From contig NZ_CP066126.1 in assembly GCF_020544465.1 (NCBI RefSeq), positions 806,001-870,000 on the forward strand: a stretch of 64,000 bases of DNA. Reading direction: 5' to 3'. Of the stretch, positions 8,903 to 17,886 are shown piece after piece (positions within the stretch are counted from its first letter, which is position 1; each line of letters begins with the position of its first letter). A program made the translations under genes and the position numbers. This DNA is from Chromobacterium rhizoryzae. GTDB lineage: Bacteria > Pseudomonadota > Gammaproteobacteria > Burkholderiales > Chromobacteriaceae. The notes under the pieces are model-generated. The model was not told the origin of the DNA, did no database searches, and saw nothing but the letters and a program-made list of their open reading frames with translations.

Positions 8903-9370
8903 CTAAGCCGTGACTTCTTCCTGTTCTTCCAGCGCCAGGCTGAAGCCTTCGCGCAGGCGGCCCAATTCCTGGCAGAAACCGGACAGGTCGTGTTCGCCAA
9001 AGCGTTTAAAGGCGATCTGCATATAGTCGATATGAGCGGGGAAGGCCTGGTCGAACAGGCGTTCTCCGTGTTGGGTCAAGGAGACGAACACGCTGCGGCG
9101 ATCGTTGGGCTGCATGGTGCGGGTAACCAGACCCTTGTCTTCCAGCCGGTCGATGACGCCGGTCAGCGTCCCTTTGGTGATCAACGTGCGGTCGGACAGC
9201 TCCTTGCAATTCATGCCCTTGCTGTGGCCCAGCGTGGCGACCACGTCGAATTGCGGCGGAGTCAGGCCCAGCTGACGAATGTGCTGGCTGGCAAACTGTT
9301 CGAATGCCTGGTAGGTGCGCGCCAGCTCGTGGACCACCGGAAGGAAACTGGCTTGAGAAGTGTTTTTCAT
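8903..9370 (-). CDS. MarR family transcriptional regulator
   Basis: A 155-residue winged-helix regulator. The helix-turn-helix and wing are at about residues 35-105: LTPPQFDVVATLGHSKGMNC, KELSDRTLITKGTLTGVIDR, LEDKGLVTRTMQPNDRRSVF and VSLTQHGERLF. The DRR(S)xxVxLTxxG signature of the wing is intact. MarR proteins bind as dimers to palindromes and usually repress themselves and a neighbour, often responding to phenolic or oxidant ligands; the ligand is not predictable here. It converges on tonB and faces zipA across a 583-base gap holding candidate operators. No transporter or enzyme is divergently transcribed next to it, so autoregulation or a distant target is likely. Confidence 0.9.
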   Translation of the reverse strand: MKNTSQASFLPVVHELARTYQAFEQFASQHIRQLGLTPPQFDVVATLGHSKGMNCKELSDRTLITKGTLTGVIDRLEDKGLVTRTMQPNDRRSVFVSLTQHGERLFDQAFPAHIDYMQIAFKRFGEHDLSGFCQELGRLREGFSLALEEQEEVTA

Positions 9371-9436
9371 CGATCTATCCCTTGCTTTCCTAAGCAGTGT
9401 TTAAGACGATTTGGAATCATTCATTTGCATGAACAC

Positions 9437-9461
9437 GAAATATTCTGGCACGAGATATTTC
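9437..9461. promoter_or_regulatory. Inverted repeat upstream of marR, candidate operator
   Basis: GAAATAT (9437-9443) and ATATTTC (9455-9461) form a 7-base inverted repeat with an 11-base spacer, about 70-90 bases upstream of the marR start. A second small palindrome, TTCAT-n4-ATGAA, sits next to it at about 9420-9433. MarR dimers commonly bind such AT-rich palindromes. Binding is inferred. Confidence 0.35.
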
Positions 9462-9756
9462 AGAGCGCCCCTGTCAGAAATGTCATCTACCGGACCTTAT
9501 GGGCCTGAAAATGACGTTCCGCTTCCATTTGGCTCGCTTGCGGCGGGCCTGACTCGCGGCGCCGAACTGCCGACTGGGGCGATTCGACGCGGTCCGATGG
9601 AACCAGCAGGGGCGATTCGGCATCCAATTCAGGTTGCGAACCCGGTTTGAAGCGCCAAATTGCCCGCATCAGCTATCGCCTCGGCTTGATTTAGGCTGGC
9701 GGCAAGGCATTTACGGCTAAATTGCCGCCAAATGGTGCGCAAGCTGAGGCTTTCGT

Positions 9757-9762
9757 TATAAT
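9757..9762 (+). promoter_or_regulatory. Candidate -10 box for zipA
   Basis: A perfect TATAAT at 9757-9762 on the plus strand, within GCTTTCGTTATAATAACC. The -35 region is weak (TGGTGC at 9733-9738). A transcript from here would have a leader of about 185 bases before the zipA ATG. Confidence 0.45.
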
Positions 9763-9953
9763 AACCGTGGTCTATCGCCGTTCTCGACTGGCCGAAACGC
9801 CAGATTCGAACGGTTTTGTTGCCGAATACTTAAAGGGAGGCTGTCGGCCTGGCTATTGCCGAAAGACGCCGCATCGCGCATTGAAAGATGCGCCGGCGCG
9901 CGGCGAGGGGGCTGCCGACGGCTTCGATTATTCGCCTTAATGCGGACTGGCTG

Positions 9954-11132
9954 ATGAGCGAATTACAGATTGGTGTGTTGATACTGGGCGGCGCGGTGAT
10001 CGCCCTGGTTTACGGATTCAATGCTTTCCAGGAATGGCGTTTTCGCAAGAAGACTCGCCAGGCCTTCACGCGCGGCCACGACGACGTGTTGCTGGACGTG
10101 CCCAAGAACAATGTGCGCGACGGCGTGAAGCAGGACAGGATGGAACCGGTGCTGGTGGACGCCGCGCCGGAGCCGGACGATTACGCAGCCGCTTATTTCG
10201 AGCCGCACATCCCCGCGGAGCCGGCGCGAGCCGAGACCGAACGCCCGCGCGAAGCGGTTTTCGACGCGGTGCCGGTGGTGGAGGAAGAGGAGGACATCCC
10301 GCAGATGGACTCCGCCGACCACCAGGCGCTGGTGGTGGCGATGCTGGATCCGTCGCTGGACTTCATCGCTGAAGTGGTGTTCCACGCGCCGCACGAGCTG
10401 GCGGCGATTCCGCGCTTCAACGTGGGCAAGCGCACACAGTTGATCGGCCGCACCGAAAAAGGCCTGTGGAAGCCGGCTGAGGCCTTGCCCGGCACCCGTT
10501 ACAAGCAGATCAACGTCAGCATGCAGATGGTGGATCGCAGCGGCGCGGTGACCGAACAGGAACTGGCCGGCTTCTGCCAGCAGGTATCGCGCTTTGCCGA
10601 GGAGCACGACGCCGCGGTCAGTTTCCCGCAGCGCCAGCAGAAGCTGGTGGCGGCGCGCGAACTGGACCGCTTCTGCGCCGATGTGGACGTGCTGATCGGC
10701 ATCAACATCGTGCCGCAGGGGCCGATAGAAGGCACGCGTCTGCGCAGCTTCGCCGAGGCCGCCGGCCTGCAGCTGGAGCCGGACGGCGCCTTCCACTATC
10801 TGGCGGACTCCGGCAACACCCTGTATTCGCTGATGGCGGCCGACCAGATGCCGTTCACCTTCCACACCTTGCTGGACAAGTCCTTCCCGGCGCTGACGCT
10901 GTTGTTCGACGTGCCGCGCGTGGCCGGCGGCGTCGAGGTGTTCGACCGCGCCGTTTACTTCGCGCGCCAGCTGGCGCAAGAGTTCGACGCCCAATTGGTG
11001 GACGACAACCGCCGTCCGCTGTCCGACGCCGGCCTGACCCGCATCCGCGACCAGCTGCTGCACATCTACGGCAGCATGGACGACCGCGGCATCGCTCCCG
11101 GCAGCGTGGCCGCTTTGAGACTGTTTGCCTGA
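9954..11132 (+). CDS. zipA: Cell division protein ZipA
   Basis: A 392-residue ZipA homologue that tethers FtsZ to the inner membrane during division. The N-terminus MSELQIGVLILGGAVIALVY is the single membrane anchor, followed by a basic patch (WRFRKKTRQAF), an acidic linker rich in E, D and P (residues about 60-120), and the C-terminal FtsZ-binding domain (about 135-392) with FNVGKRTQLIGRTEKGLW and INVSMQMVDRSGAVTEQELA. The start at 9954 gives the standard anchor; an upstream in-frame ATG at 9888 would add 22 arginine-rich residues and is unlikely. ligA follows, as in other Neisseriales, but a hairpin terminator lies between them. Confidence 0.93.
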   Translation: MSELQIGVLILGGAVIALVYGFNAFQEWRFRKKTRQAFTRGHDDVLLDVPKNNVRDGVKQDRMEPVLVDAAPEPDDYAAAYFEPHIPAEPARAETERPREAVFDAVPVVEEEEDIPQMDSADHQALVVAMLDPSLDFIAEVVFHAPHELAAIPRFNVGKRTQLIGRTEKGLWKPAEALPGTRYKQINVSMQMVDRSGAVTEQELAGFCQQVSRFAEEHDAAVSFPQRQQKLVAARELDRFCADVDVLIGINIVPQGPIEGTRLRSFAEAAGLQLEPDGAFHYLADSGNTLYSLMAADQMPFTFHTLLDKSFPALTLLFDVPRVAGGVEVFDRAVYFARQLAQEFDAQLVDDNRRPLSDAGLTRIRDQLLHIYGSMDDRGIAPGSVAALRLFA

Positions 11133-11217
11133 AACCGGCGGGAAGCCCTGGTGTCGCCTTGCTGTCCAGCCGCTACACTGGGGTGATAAGCCCGCTCGAT
11201 AATCCTCCGTTTCCAAG

Positions 11218-11239
11218 GCCGGCGCCACGCCGGCTTTTT
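11218..11239 (+). terminator. Intrinsic terminator between zipA and ligA
   Basis: GCCGGCG (11218-11224), loop CCA, CGCCGGC (11228-11234), then TTTTT. It is a compact 7-base GC stem with a T-run, 85 bases after the zipA stop and only 20 bases before the ligA ATG, so it could also limit readthrough into ligA. Confidence 0.6.
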
Positions 11240-11259
11240 CTGTTTGAGTCCGACTGAAC

Positions 11260-13671
11260 ATGACCGCCCAAACTCCGCAACAGCGCGTAGCCGAACTGCA
11301 TCAACTGCTGAACCGCTACGGCCACGAATACTATGTGTTGGACACCCCCACCGTGCCGGACGCCGAATACGACCGCCTGTTCCGCGAGCTGCAACAACTG
11401 GAACAGGAGCATCCGGAACTGGCGAGCGCGGATTCGCCCACCCGCCGCGTCGGCGGCATGCCGTTGGACGAATTCCAGCAAGTGACCCACAGCGTGCCCA
11501 TGCTGTCGCTGTCCAACGCGTTTTCCGATATGCAGCTGAGCGAGCGCGAGCAGCGCCATGAAGAGCTGCTGCAGTTCGACGAGCGGGTGCGCAAAGGGCT
11601 GGATCTTGCCGAGGTGGAGTACGCGACCGAGCCCAAGTTCGACGGCCTGGCGATCTCCCTACTTTACCGCGACGGCGTGCTGGTTCAGGCGGCCACCCGC
11701 GGCGACGGCGTGACCGGCGAGAACGTCACCGAGAACATCCGCACCGTGCGCGCGATTCCGCTGCGGCTGCCGGCCGGCGCGGCCACGCCCGGCCTGCTGG
11801 AAGTGCGCGGCGAGGTGCTGATGCTGAAGCAGGATTTCGACAAGCTCAACAGCGAGCAGGCGGCGCGCGGGGACAAGACCTTCGCCAATCCGCGCAACGC
11901 CGCCGCCGGTAGCTTGCGTCAATTGGATTCGCGCATCACCGCTCAGCGCCGGCTGTCCTTCTTCGCCTACGCCATCGCCCAGGTGGAGGGCGCGGACTGG
12001 CCGGCCAGCCACAGCGGGGAAATGGCCTGGTTGCGTGCGCTGGGTTTCCCGGTGGTGGCCGAGGACCTGCGGCCGGTGGTGCGCGGCGTGGACGGCTTGA
12101 TCGCCTATTACGAACAAGTACAGCAGCGCCGCCCCGGCCTGCCTTTCGATATCGACGGCGTGGTGTACAAAGTCAATCAGCGCGCCTTGCAGGACGAACT
12201 GGGCTTTGTGTCGCGCGCGCCGCGCTGGGCCATTGCCCACAAATTCCCGGCCGAGGAAGCCTTGACCCAGGTCGAGGCGATCGAGGAGCAGGTGGGCCGC
12301 ACCGGCGCCATCACCCCGGTGGCGCGGCTGAAGCCGGTGTTCGTCGGCGGCGTCACCGTCACCAACGCCACCTTGCACAATGAGGACGAGGCGAGGCGCA
12401 AAGACGTGCGCGTGGGCGACACCGTGATCGTGCGCCGCGCCGGCGACGTGATTCCGGAAGTGGTGTCGGTGGTGATGGAGCGCCGGCCGATGCAGCCGGC
12501 CGCGGATGGCGGCTTGTTCGACGAACCGCAATACCCGGCCTACCGGCTGCCCGGCGCCTGTCCGGTATGCGGCAGCCATGTGGTGCGCGAAGAGGGCGAG
12601 GCGGTGGCGCGCTGCTCCGGCGGCCTGTCCTGCCGCGCGCAGCGCAGCCAGGCGATCCAGCATTTCGCCGGCCGCCGGATGATGGACATCGACGGCCTGG
12701 GCGAACGCTATATCGACAAGCTGGTGGAGTACGACTATGTGCGCGGCGTGGCCGATCTGTACCGGCTGACGCTGGAAGACTTGCTGGAAATGAAGCGCCG
12801 CGCCGACGAGGACGAGGACGCGACCCCGGAAACCGTCAAGGCGGGCAAGGTGGCCAGCAAATGGGCGGAAAACCTGATCGAGGCGATCGCCGCCAGCCGG
12901 CGGCCGCCGCTGGCGCGGCTGCTGTTCGCGCTGGGCATCCGCCATGTCGGCGAATCCACCGCCAAGACCCTGGCCGATTGGCTGGGGACGATGGCCTTGA
13001 TCCGTCGTTCCCCGGCGGCCTTGTTCGCCGCGCTGCCGGACATCGGCGACGTGGTGGCGGAATCGCTGGCGGACTTCTTCGCCGAAGCCAATAACGAAGC
13101 CGCGCTGGACGCCTTGTTGAGCCATGTGGCGCCGGCCGACGAGCACGCGCCGTCTCCGCGCCTGGCCGAGCGTCTTCAGCCGGCCGTGTTGCTGGCGCGG
13201 CTGGACATTCCGCGTCTGACCGAGGTGCGCAGCCAACAGTTGGCGGCGCAGATAGACGGCCTGGCCGCGCTGGCCGGGCGCGAACGGCGCGCGCTGCTGG
13301 ATCTGGAATTGCCGGCCGAGGTGATCAACGCGCTGGCCGATTGGCTGGACCTGCCGGGCAAGCGAGACAGCCTGCGCGCGCTCGCCGCCCTGGTCGACGA
13401 GATGCTGGCGGCGCTGCCGGCGCAAGCGGCGGCGGCCGGCGTGCTGGAAGGCAAGACCCTGGTGCTGACCGGCTCCTTGCCGACGCTGAGCCGCGACCAG
13501 GCCAAGGAATTGATAGAAGCCGCCGGCGGCAAGGTGTCCGGCAGCGTGTCCAAGAAAACCCATTACGTGGTGGCGGGGGCGGAAGCCGGCAGCAAGCTGG
13601 CCAAGGCGGAAGAGCTGGGCGTGGCGATTCTGGACGAGGCCGGCTTGCAAGCCTTGCTGGCCGGAGAGTGA
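11260..13671 (+). CDS. ligA: NAD-dependent DNA ligase LigA
   Basis: An 803-residue NAD-dependent DNA ligase that seals nicks in replication and repair. Domain Ia/adenylation: YYVLDTPTVPDAEYDRLF near residue 27 and the nucleotidyl lysine motif ATEPKFDGLAISLLYRDG, lysine near residue 126. An OB fold and a four-cysteine zinc finger (CPVCGSHV then CSGGLSCRAQ, about 434-461) follow, then helix-hairpin-helix repeats and a C-terminal BRCT domain (GKTLVLTGSLPTLSRDQAKE, about 730-803). E. coli LigA has 671 residues. The extra length here lies mainly in about 100 residues between the HhH region and BRCT (about 625-725) and a short insertion before the zinc finger. Start ATG at 11260 gives the usual N-terminus. 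Confidence 0.97.
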   Translation: MTAQTPQQRVAELHQLLNRYGHEYYVLDTPTVPDAEYDRLFRELQQLEQEHPELASADSPTRRVGGMPLDEFQQVTHSVPMLSLSNAFSDMQLSEREQRHEELLQFDERVRKGLDLAEVEYATEPKFDGLAISLLYRDGVLVQAATRGDGVTGENVTENIRTVRAIPLRLPAGAATPGLLEVRGEVLMLKQDFDKLNSEQAARGDKTFANPRNAAAGSLRQLDSRITAQRRLSFFAYAIAQVEGADWPASHSGEMAWLRALGFPVVAEDLRPVVRGVDGLIAYYEQVQQRRPGLPFDIDGVVYKVNQRALQDELGFVSRAPRWAIAHKFPAEEALTQVEAIEEQVGRTGAITPVARLKPVFVGGVTVTNATLHNEDEARRKDVRVGDTVIVRRAGDVIPEVVSVVMERRPMQPAADGGLFDEPQYPAYRLPGACPVCGSHVVREEGEAVARCSGGLSCRAQRSQAIQHFAGRRMMDIDGLGERYIDKLVEYDYVRGVADLYRLTLEDLLEMKRRADEDEDATPETVKAGKVASKWAENLIEAIAASRRPPLARLLFALGIRHVGESTAKTLADWLGTMALIRRSPAALFAALPDIGDVVAESLADFFAEANNEAALDALLSHVAPADEHAPSPRLAERLQPAVLLARLDIPRLTEVRSQQLAAQIDGLAALAGRERRALLDLELPAEVINALADWLDLPGKRDSLRALAALVDEMLAALPAQAAAAGVLEGKTLVLTGSLPTLSRDQAKELIEAAGGKVSGSVSKKTHYVVAGAEAGSKLAKAEELGVAILDEAGLQALLAGE

Positions 13672-13701
13672 CTTAAGAGCCTGTAGCCTCGGCGGCAAAT
13701 G

Positions 13702-13844
13702 TTTTTTGCCACGGAAGCACACGGAAAAACACGGACCAAACCAGAGGCTGCTGTTATTTTCGTGGATTTCGTGGCTAAAGGGTTTGCCTTCCATGCCCTT
13801 CCGTGCGCTTCCGTGGCTAAATCGGTTTTTGTTTTTCCGTGGCA
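13702..13844. repeat. CACGGAA-type palindromic intergenic repeat (family C)
   Basis: The 197-base gap between ligA and the TPR gene is built of repeated short words: CCACGGAAGCACACGGAAAA on the left, then TTTCGTGGATTTCGTGGCTA, then CCGTGCGCTTCCGTGGCTAA, ending TTTTTCCGTGGCAGG. TGCCACGGAA (13707-13716) and TTCCGTGGCA (13835-13844) form perfect 10-base outer arms, so the transcript could fold into a long hairpin. No gene or T-run terminator is visible. Confidence 0.7.
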
Positions 13845-13868
13845 GGAATTTAAGAAGGAACGGAACAG

Positions 13869-15293
13869 ATGACGGCGGACCAAGCTTTCGAACAAGGCAA
13901 CCGATTGGCGGCGGAGGGCCGCTGGCGCGAGGCGGAGCAGGCGTTTGATCAATGTCTGAGGCGGAACGCCAAGGATTGGCAGGCGCTGGCCAACCGCGCC
14001 AACGCCCGTCTGCGCCAGGGCGACAGCGCGCGTGCGCTGGACGACTACCTGGCCGCCGCCGCGCTCAATCCGCAGTCGGTCAACATCAAGTGCAATCTGG
14101 CGGTGCTGCTCAAGGAACTGGGCGAACTGGAACTGGCGGAAGCGCTGCTGCGCGAGGCCCTGGGGGCGGAACCCGAGCATGTCGACGCCTGGAGCAATCT
14201 GGGCGTGGTCTTGCAATATCGTCTGCAATACCAGGAGGCCATCGCCTGCCATTTGCGCGCCATCGAGCTGGCCGGCGCGAGCCCGGCGCGCTGCAACAAC
14301 CTGGGCTACGCCTGCACCTGCGCCTTGCTGCTGGACGACGCCATCGCCGTGTTGCAAGGCGGTTTGGAGCTGGACCCGAACGACGCCAATCTGCGCTTCA
14401 GCTTGTCCATCGCGCTATTGCTGGCCGGGCGCTACGCCGAGGCCTGGCCGTATTACGAGGCGCGCTGGGACGCCATCCTGCAGCCGCGTCACCGCGAACG
14501 GCGCTGGCAGGGCCAGGCGCTGGACGCGTCCGCCTTGCTGCTGTGGGCGGAACAGGGCCTGGGCGACAGCCTGCAGATGGCGCGCTTCCTGCCGCGGCTG
14601 CGGGCCGAGCATCCGCGGGCGCGCCTGCTGCTGGCCTGCCCCAAAACCTTTCATCGCCTGTTCGCCCAATTCGACGGCGTGGAATTGCTGGAGCCGGAGG
14701 CCGCTCCGGCTTTCGATTGGCAACTGCCGCTGATGTCCTTGCCCGGCGCGCTGGGCGTGACGCTGGACAATCTGTCCGGCCAGCCTTATCTGAGCGCGGT
14801 GCCGGCCGCGGTCCCGGCGCGCGACGGCGGCCGGCCGCGCGTCGGCGTGGTGTGGGAGAGCGGGCAATGGGGCGTGGGCAAGGCCGATCACTGGCGCCGC
14901 CACAAATCGGTGCCGCCGGAGGACTTCGCCGCTTTGTGCCGGCTGCCCGGCATTGATTTCGTGTCCTTGCAGCCGGGAACGACGCCTTCGGCTTTGCAAG
15001 GTTTGTTGAGCACGCCGGCCTTGAACGACTTTGCCGACACCGCCGCCTGGGTGGCGGAGCTGGATCTGGTGATCACCGTCGATACCGCCGTCGCCCACCT
15101 GGCCGGCGCGATGGGCAAGCCGGTCTGGGTGTTGATGCGCGCGGAAAGCGCGCCCTTCTTCCTGGCCGCCGGCGAGCGCGCGTCGTGGTACGACTCGATG
15201 CGGGTCTGGCGCCAGACCGAGGCCGGCGTCTGGGGGCCGGTGCTGGAAGGCGCGGCGCAGGCGCTGGCTCAGCGTTTTGCCGCCGCTTTGTGA
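13869..15293 (+). CDS. TPR protein with glycosyltransferase-like C-terminal domain
   Basis: A 474-residue protein. Residues about 1-205 are tetratricopeptide repeats (for example EQGNRLAAEGRWREAEQAF, WQALANRANARLRQGDSA, NLGYACTCALLLDDAIAV). The C-terminal half contains LLLWAEQGLGDSLQMARFLP, VGVVWESGQWGVGKADHWRR and ITVDTAVAHLAGAMGKPVWV; the last is the conserved nucleotide-sugar binding region of heptosyltransferase/GT9-like and GT41-like proteins. TPR-GT fusions like this are common in beta- and gammaproteobacteria and are annotated as tetratricopeptide or O-GlcNAc-transferase-like proteins, but activity is rarely shown. No signal peptide, so cytoplasmic. It stands alone between ligA and galU with its own ribosome-binding-like GGAACGGAAC upstream. 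Confidence 0.85.
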   Translation: MTADQAFEQGNRLAAEGRWREAEQAFDQCLRRNAKDWQALANRANARLRQGDSARALDDYLAAAALNPQSVNIKCNLAVLLKELGELELAEALLREALGAEPEHVDAWSNLGVVLQYRLQYQEAIACHLRAIELAGASPARCNNLGYACTCALLLDDAIAVLQGGLELDPNDANLRFSLSIALLLAGRYAEAWPYYEARWDAILQPRHRERRWQGQALDASALLLWAEQGLGDSLQMARFLPRLRAEHPRARLLLACPKTFHRLFAQFDGVELLEPEAAPAFDWQLPLMSLPGALGVTLDNLSGQPYLSAVPAAVPARDGGRPRVGVVWESGQWGVGKADHWRRHKSVPPEDFAALCRLPGIDFVSLQPGTTPSALQGLLSTPALNDFADTAAWVAELDLVITVDTAVAHLAGAMGKPVWVLMRAESAPFFLAAGERASWYDSMRVWRQTEAGVWGPVLEGAAQALAQRFAAAL

Positions 15294-15325
15294 GGCGGGA
15301 CTTTCACCAGCGGGCCGCGGCGCGG

Positions 15326-15331
15326 TAGAAT
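15326..15331 (+). promoter_or_regulatory. Candidate -10 box for galU
   Basis: TAGAAT (15326-15331) lies in the 72-base gap before galU, about 35 bases upstream of the start. The -35 region (TTTCAC, 15302-15307, 18 bases away) is poor, so this is a weak assignment. Confidence 0.35.
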
Positions 15332-15365
15332 GCGCGGCTGTCAACGCTTGTTAACGAGAATGGGC

Positions 15366-16238
15366 ATGAAAAAAATCACGAAAGCGGTCTTCCCCGTCGC
15401 CGGGCTGGGCACTCGCTTCCTGCCGGCCACCAAGGCCAGCCCCAAGGAAATGCTGCCGGTGGTGGACAAGCCGCTGATCCAGTACGCGGTGGAAGAGGCG
15501 ATCGCCGCCGGCATGACCGAGCTGATTTTCATCACCGGCCGCAACAAGCGTTCGATCGAAGACCATTTCGACAAGGCTTACGAGCTGGAAACCGAACTGG
15601 AAAACAAGAACAAGCAGAAGCTGCTGGAAACCGTGCAGGGCATCATCCCGCCGTCGGTGTCCTGCATCTTCATCCGTCAGACCGAGGCGCTGGGCTTGGG
15701 CCACGCCGTGCTCTGCGCGCGGCCGGTGGTGGGCGACGCGCCGTTCGCGGTGATCCTGGCCGACGACCTGATCGAAGGCGCGCCGGGCGCGATGGAACAA
15801 ATGGTCAAGCTGTTCGACGAAACCCACACCTCGGTGCTGGGGGTGGAAACCGTGGCGCCGGAGGAGACCGGCTCTTACGGCATCGTCAAGGTGGCGCCGG
15901 ACGCGCGCGGCCATCAGCAGGTGGAGCACATCGTGGAGAAGCCGCGCCCGGAAGCGGCGCCGTCCAATCTGGCGGTGGTGGGCCGTTACATCCTGACCCC
16001 GCGCATTTTCGACAAGCTGGTCAACACCACGGCCGGCGCCGGCGGCGAAATCCAGCTGACCGACGGCATCGCGGCGCTGATGAAGGACGAGCCGGTGTTG
16101 GCGCTGCCGTTCAAGGGCGTGCGTTACGACTGCGGCTCCAAGTTGGGCTATCTTAAAGCCACGGTCAATTACGGCTTGCAGCATCACGAGGTGGGCGCCG
16201 AGTTCGCCGCCTATCTGCGGTCGCTGGCCAAGAACTAA
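15366..16238 (+). CDS. galU: UTP-glucose-1-phosphate uridylyltransferase GalU
   Basis: A 290-residue enzyme that makes UDP-glucose from UTP and glucose-1-phosphate, supplying surface polysaccharides. The nucleotide-binding N-terminus reads AVFPVAGLGTRFLPATKASP followed by KEMLPVVDKPLIQYAVEEA; later FITGRNKRSIEDHFD, ILADDLIEGAPGAM, GSYGIVKVAP, GEIQLTDGIAALM and YDCGSKLGYLKATV are all family signatures, with the catalytic Asp and Lys regions intact. Start ATG at 15366 was preferred over ATG at 15360 because GAGA at 15356 is then correctly spaced. It is monocistronic in appearance, with a hairpin just before hpt. Confidence 0.96.
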   Translation: MKKITKAVFPVAGLGTRFLPATKASPKEMLPVVDKPLIQYAVEEAIAAGMTELIFITGRNKRSIEDHFDKAYELETELENKNKQKLLETVQGIIPPSVSCIFIRQTEALGLGHAVLCARPVVGDAPFAVILADDLIEGAPGAMEQMVKLFDETHTSVLGVETVAPEETGSYGIVKVAPDARGHQQVEHIVEKPRPEAAPSNLAVVGRYILTPRIFDKLVNTTAGAGGEIQLTDGIAALMKDEPVLALPFKGVRYDCGSKLGYLKATVNYGLQHHEVGAEFAAYLRSLAKN

Positions 16239-16253
16239 TCGTTTTTTCAATCA

Positions 16254-16278
16254 CGCCGCTTGCTTCAAAGCGGCGTTT
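16254..16278 (+). terminator. Hairpin after galU
   Basis: CGCCGCTT (16254-16261), loop GCTTCA, AAGCGGCG (16268-16275), then TTT. It is a perfect 8-base stem with a short T-run, 15 bases after the galU stop and 25 bases before the hpt ATG. Termination may be partial. Confidence 0.5.
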
Positions 16279-16302
16279 GCGTGTGTGAATCAAGGAGTCA
16301 TC

Positions 16303-16845
16303 ATGCCCAATATTGCCGAGGCCCGTGGCCTGATCAACAGCTCCGACGTGCTGTTTACCGCCGAGGAAGTCAGCGCGGCCGTTGACCGCATGGCGGTGGA
16401 AATCACCGAGGAACTGGGCGAAACCTATCCGCTGGTCTTGTCCGTGATGGGCGGCGCCGTGGTGTTTACCGGTCAGCTGCTGCCGCGCCTGGCTTTCCCG
16501 CTGGACTTCGACTACGTTCACGTGTCCCGCTACGGCGACAAGACCCAGGGCGGCGAACTGGTGTGGAAACAGGCCCCCAAGGAAGACGTGCGCGACCGCG
16601 TGGTGCTGGTGCTGGACGACATCCTGGACGAAGGCCATACCATGGCGGCGATCCGCGACAAAGTGATGGCCATGGGCGCCAAGGCCTTCTACAGCGGCGT
16701 GTTCGCCAACAAGCTGATCAGCAAGGAAAAGCCGATGCTGGCTGACTTCGTCGGCCTGGACGTGCCGGACCGCTACGTGTTCGGTTACGGTATGGACGTG
16801 CGCGGCGCCTGGCGCAATCTGCCGGCTATCTACGCGCTGAAATAA
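16303..16845 (+). CDS. hpt: Hypoxanthine-guanine phosphoribosyltransferase family enzyme
   Basis: A 180-residue purine salvage enzyme that transfers phosphoribose from PRPP to hypoxanthine or guanine. The PRPP-binding loop is clear (VVLVLDDILDEGHTMAAI, about residues 100-117); earlier YPLVLSVMGGAVVFTGQL provides the first substrate loop and FDYVHVSRYGDKTQGGELVW the flexible loop. The C-terminal FVGLDVPDRYVFGYGMDVRG is the base-binding segment. ATG at 16303 is preceded by a consensus AAGGAG at 16291-16296, so the in-frame ATG at 16285 is rejected. It is followed by a strong terminator. Confidence 0.93.
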   Translation: MPNIAEARGLINSSDVLFTAEEVSAAVDRMAVEITEELGETYPLVLSVMGGAVVFTGQLLPRLAFPLDFDYVHVSRYGDKTQGGELVWKQAPKEDVRDRVVLVLDDILDEGHTMAAIRDKVMAMGAKAFYSGVFANKLISKEKPMLADFVGLDVPDRYVFGYGMDVRGAWRNLPAIYALK

Positions 16846-16861
16846 GCGCGGCCAGATCGCG

Positions 16862-16905
16862 AAAAACCCCCGGCTCGCGTCAGCAAGCCGGGGGTTTTTA
16901 TTTTT
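16862..16905 (+). terminator. Strong intrinsic terminator after hpt
   Basis: AAAAACCCCCGGCT (16862-16875) pairs with AGCCGGGGGTTTTT (16886-16899) around a 10-base loop, followed by ATTTTT. The 14-base perfect stem with A- and T-runs on its two sides makes it a likely bidirectional terminator, able to stop readthrough from the chu operon side as well. Confidence 0.9.
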
Positions 16906-16914
16906 GGACCTAGT

Positions 16915-17070
16915 CTAAGAACGTGTTTCCGATCTCGCGAGCTAAGGCGAGACAAGGCGAAAACGGGCGAAAAAGCGGAATGCTCAAGTGGTACATGAGC
17001 ATTTCGAAACCAGTTTCAACGCCCTTTACCTATCCATCCCGCCGACGCGCAGCAGACTATGAACAGGCTC

Positions 17071-17072
<2 letters not shown>
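16915..17072 (-). repeat. Dispersed intergenic repeat, family A (copy 2, long variant)
   Basis: Read on the minus strand it contains CTGCTGCGCGTCGGCGGGAT, AAATGCTCATGTACC, GCATTCCGCTTTTTCGC and TTTTCGCCTTGTCTCGCC, closing with GCTCGCGAGATCGGAAACA. The ends are inverted (GAGCCTGTTC versus GAACGTGTTTCC). It is nearly the same element as copy 3 at 24041-24193, and it starts directly at the chuV stop codon. Confidence 0.85.

Positions 17073-17878
<806 letters not shown>

Positions 17879-17886
<8 letters not shown>

Larger units (their letters stand above)
9371..9953. other. Intergenic region between marR and zipA, no supported gene
   Basis: 583 bases without a convincing gene. Near the marR side is an AT-rich segment with inverted repeats. 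In the middle GGGGCGATTCG occurs twice about 35 bases apart (near 9576 and 9610). Towards zipA there is a TATAAT and a strong ribosome-binding-like AAAGGGAGG (9832-9840) that is not followed by ATG, GTG or TTG at a useful distance. Small open frames at 9411-9650 and 9722-9940 lack ribosome binding sites and recognisable protein features. Confidence 0.6.

Noticed and set aside
9411..9940. Two small plus-strand frames between marR and zipA
   Set aside because: No ribosome binding site, low-complexity composition and no recognisable features; the region looks regulatory.
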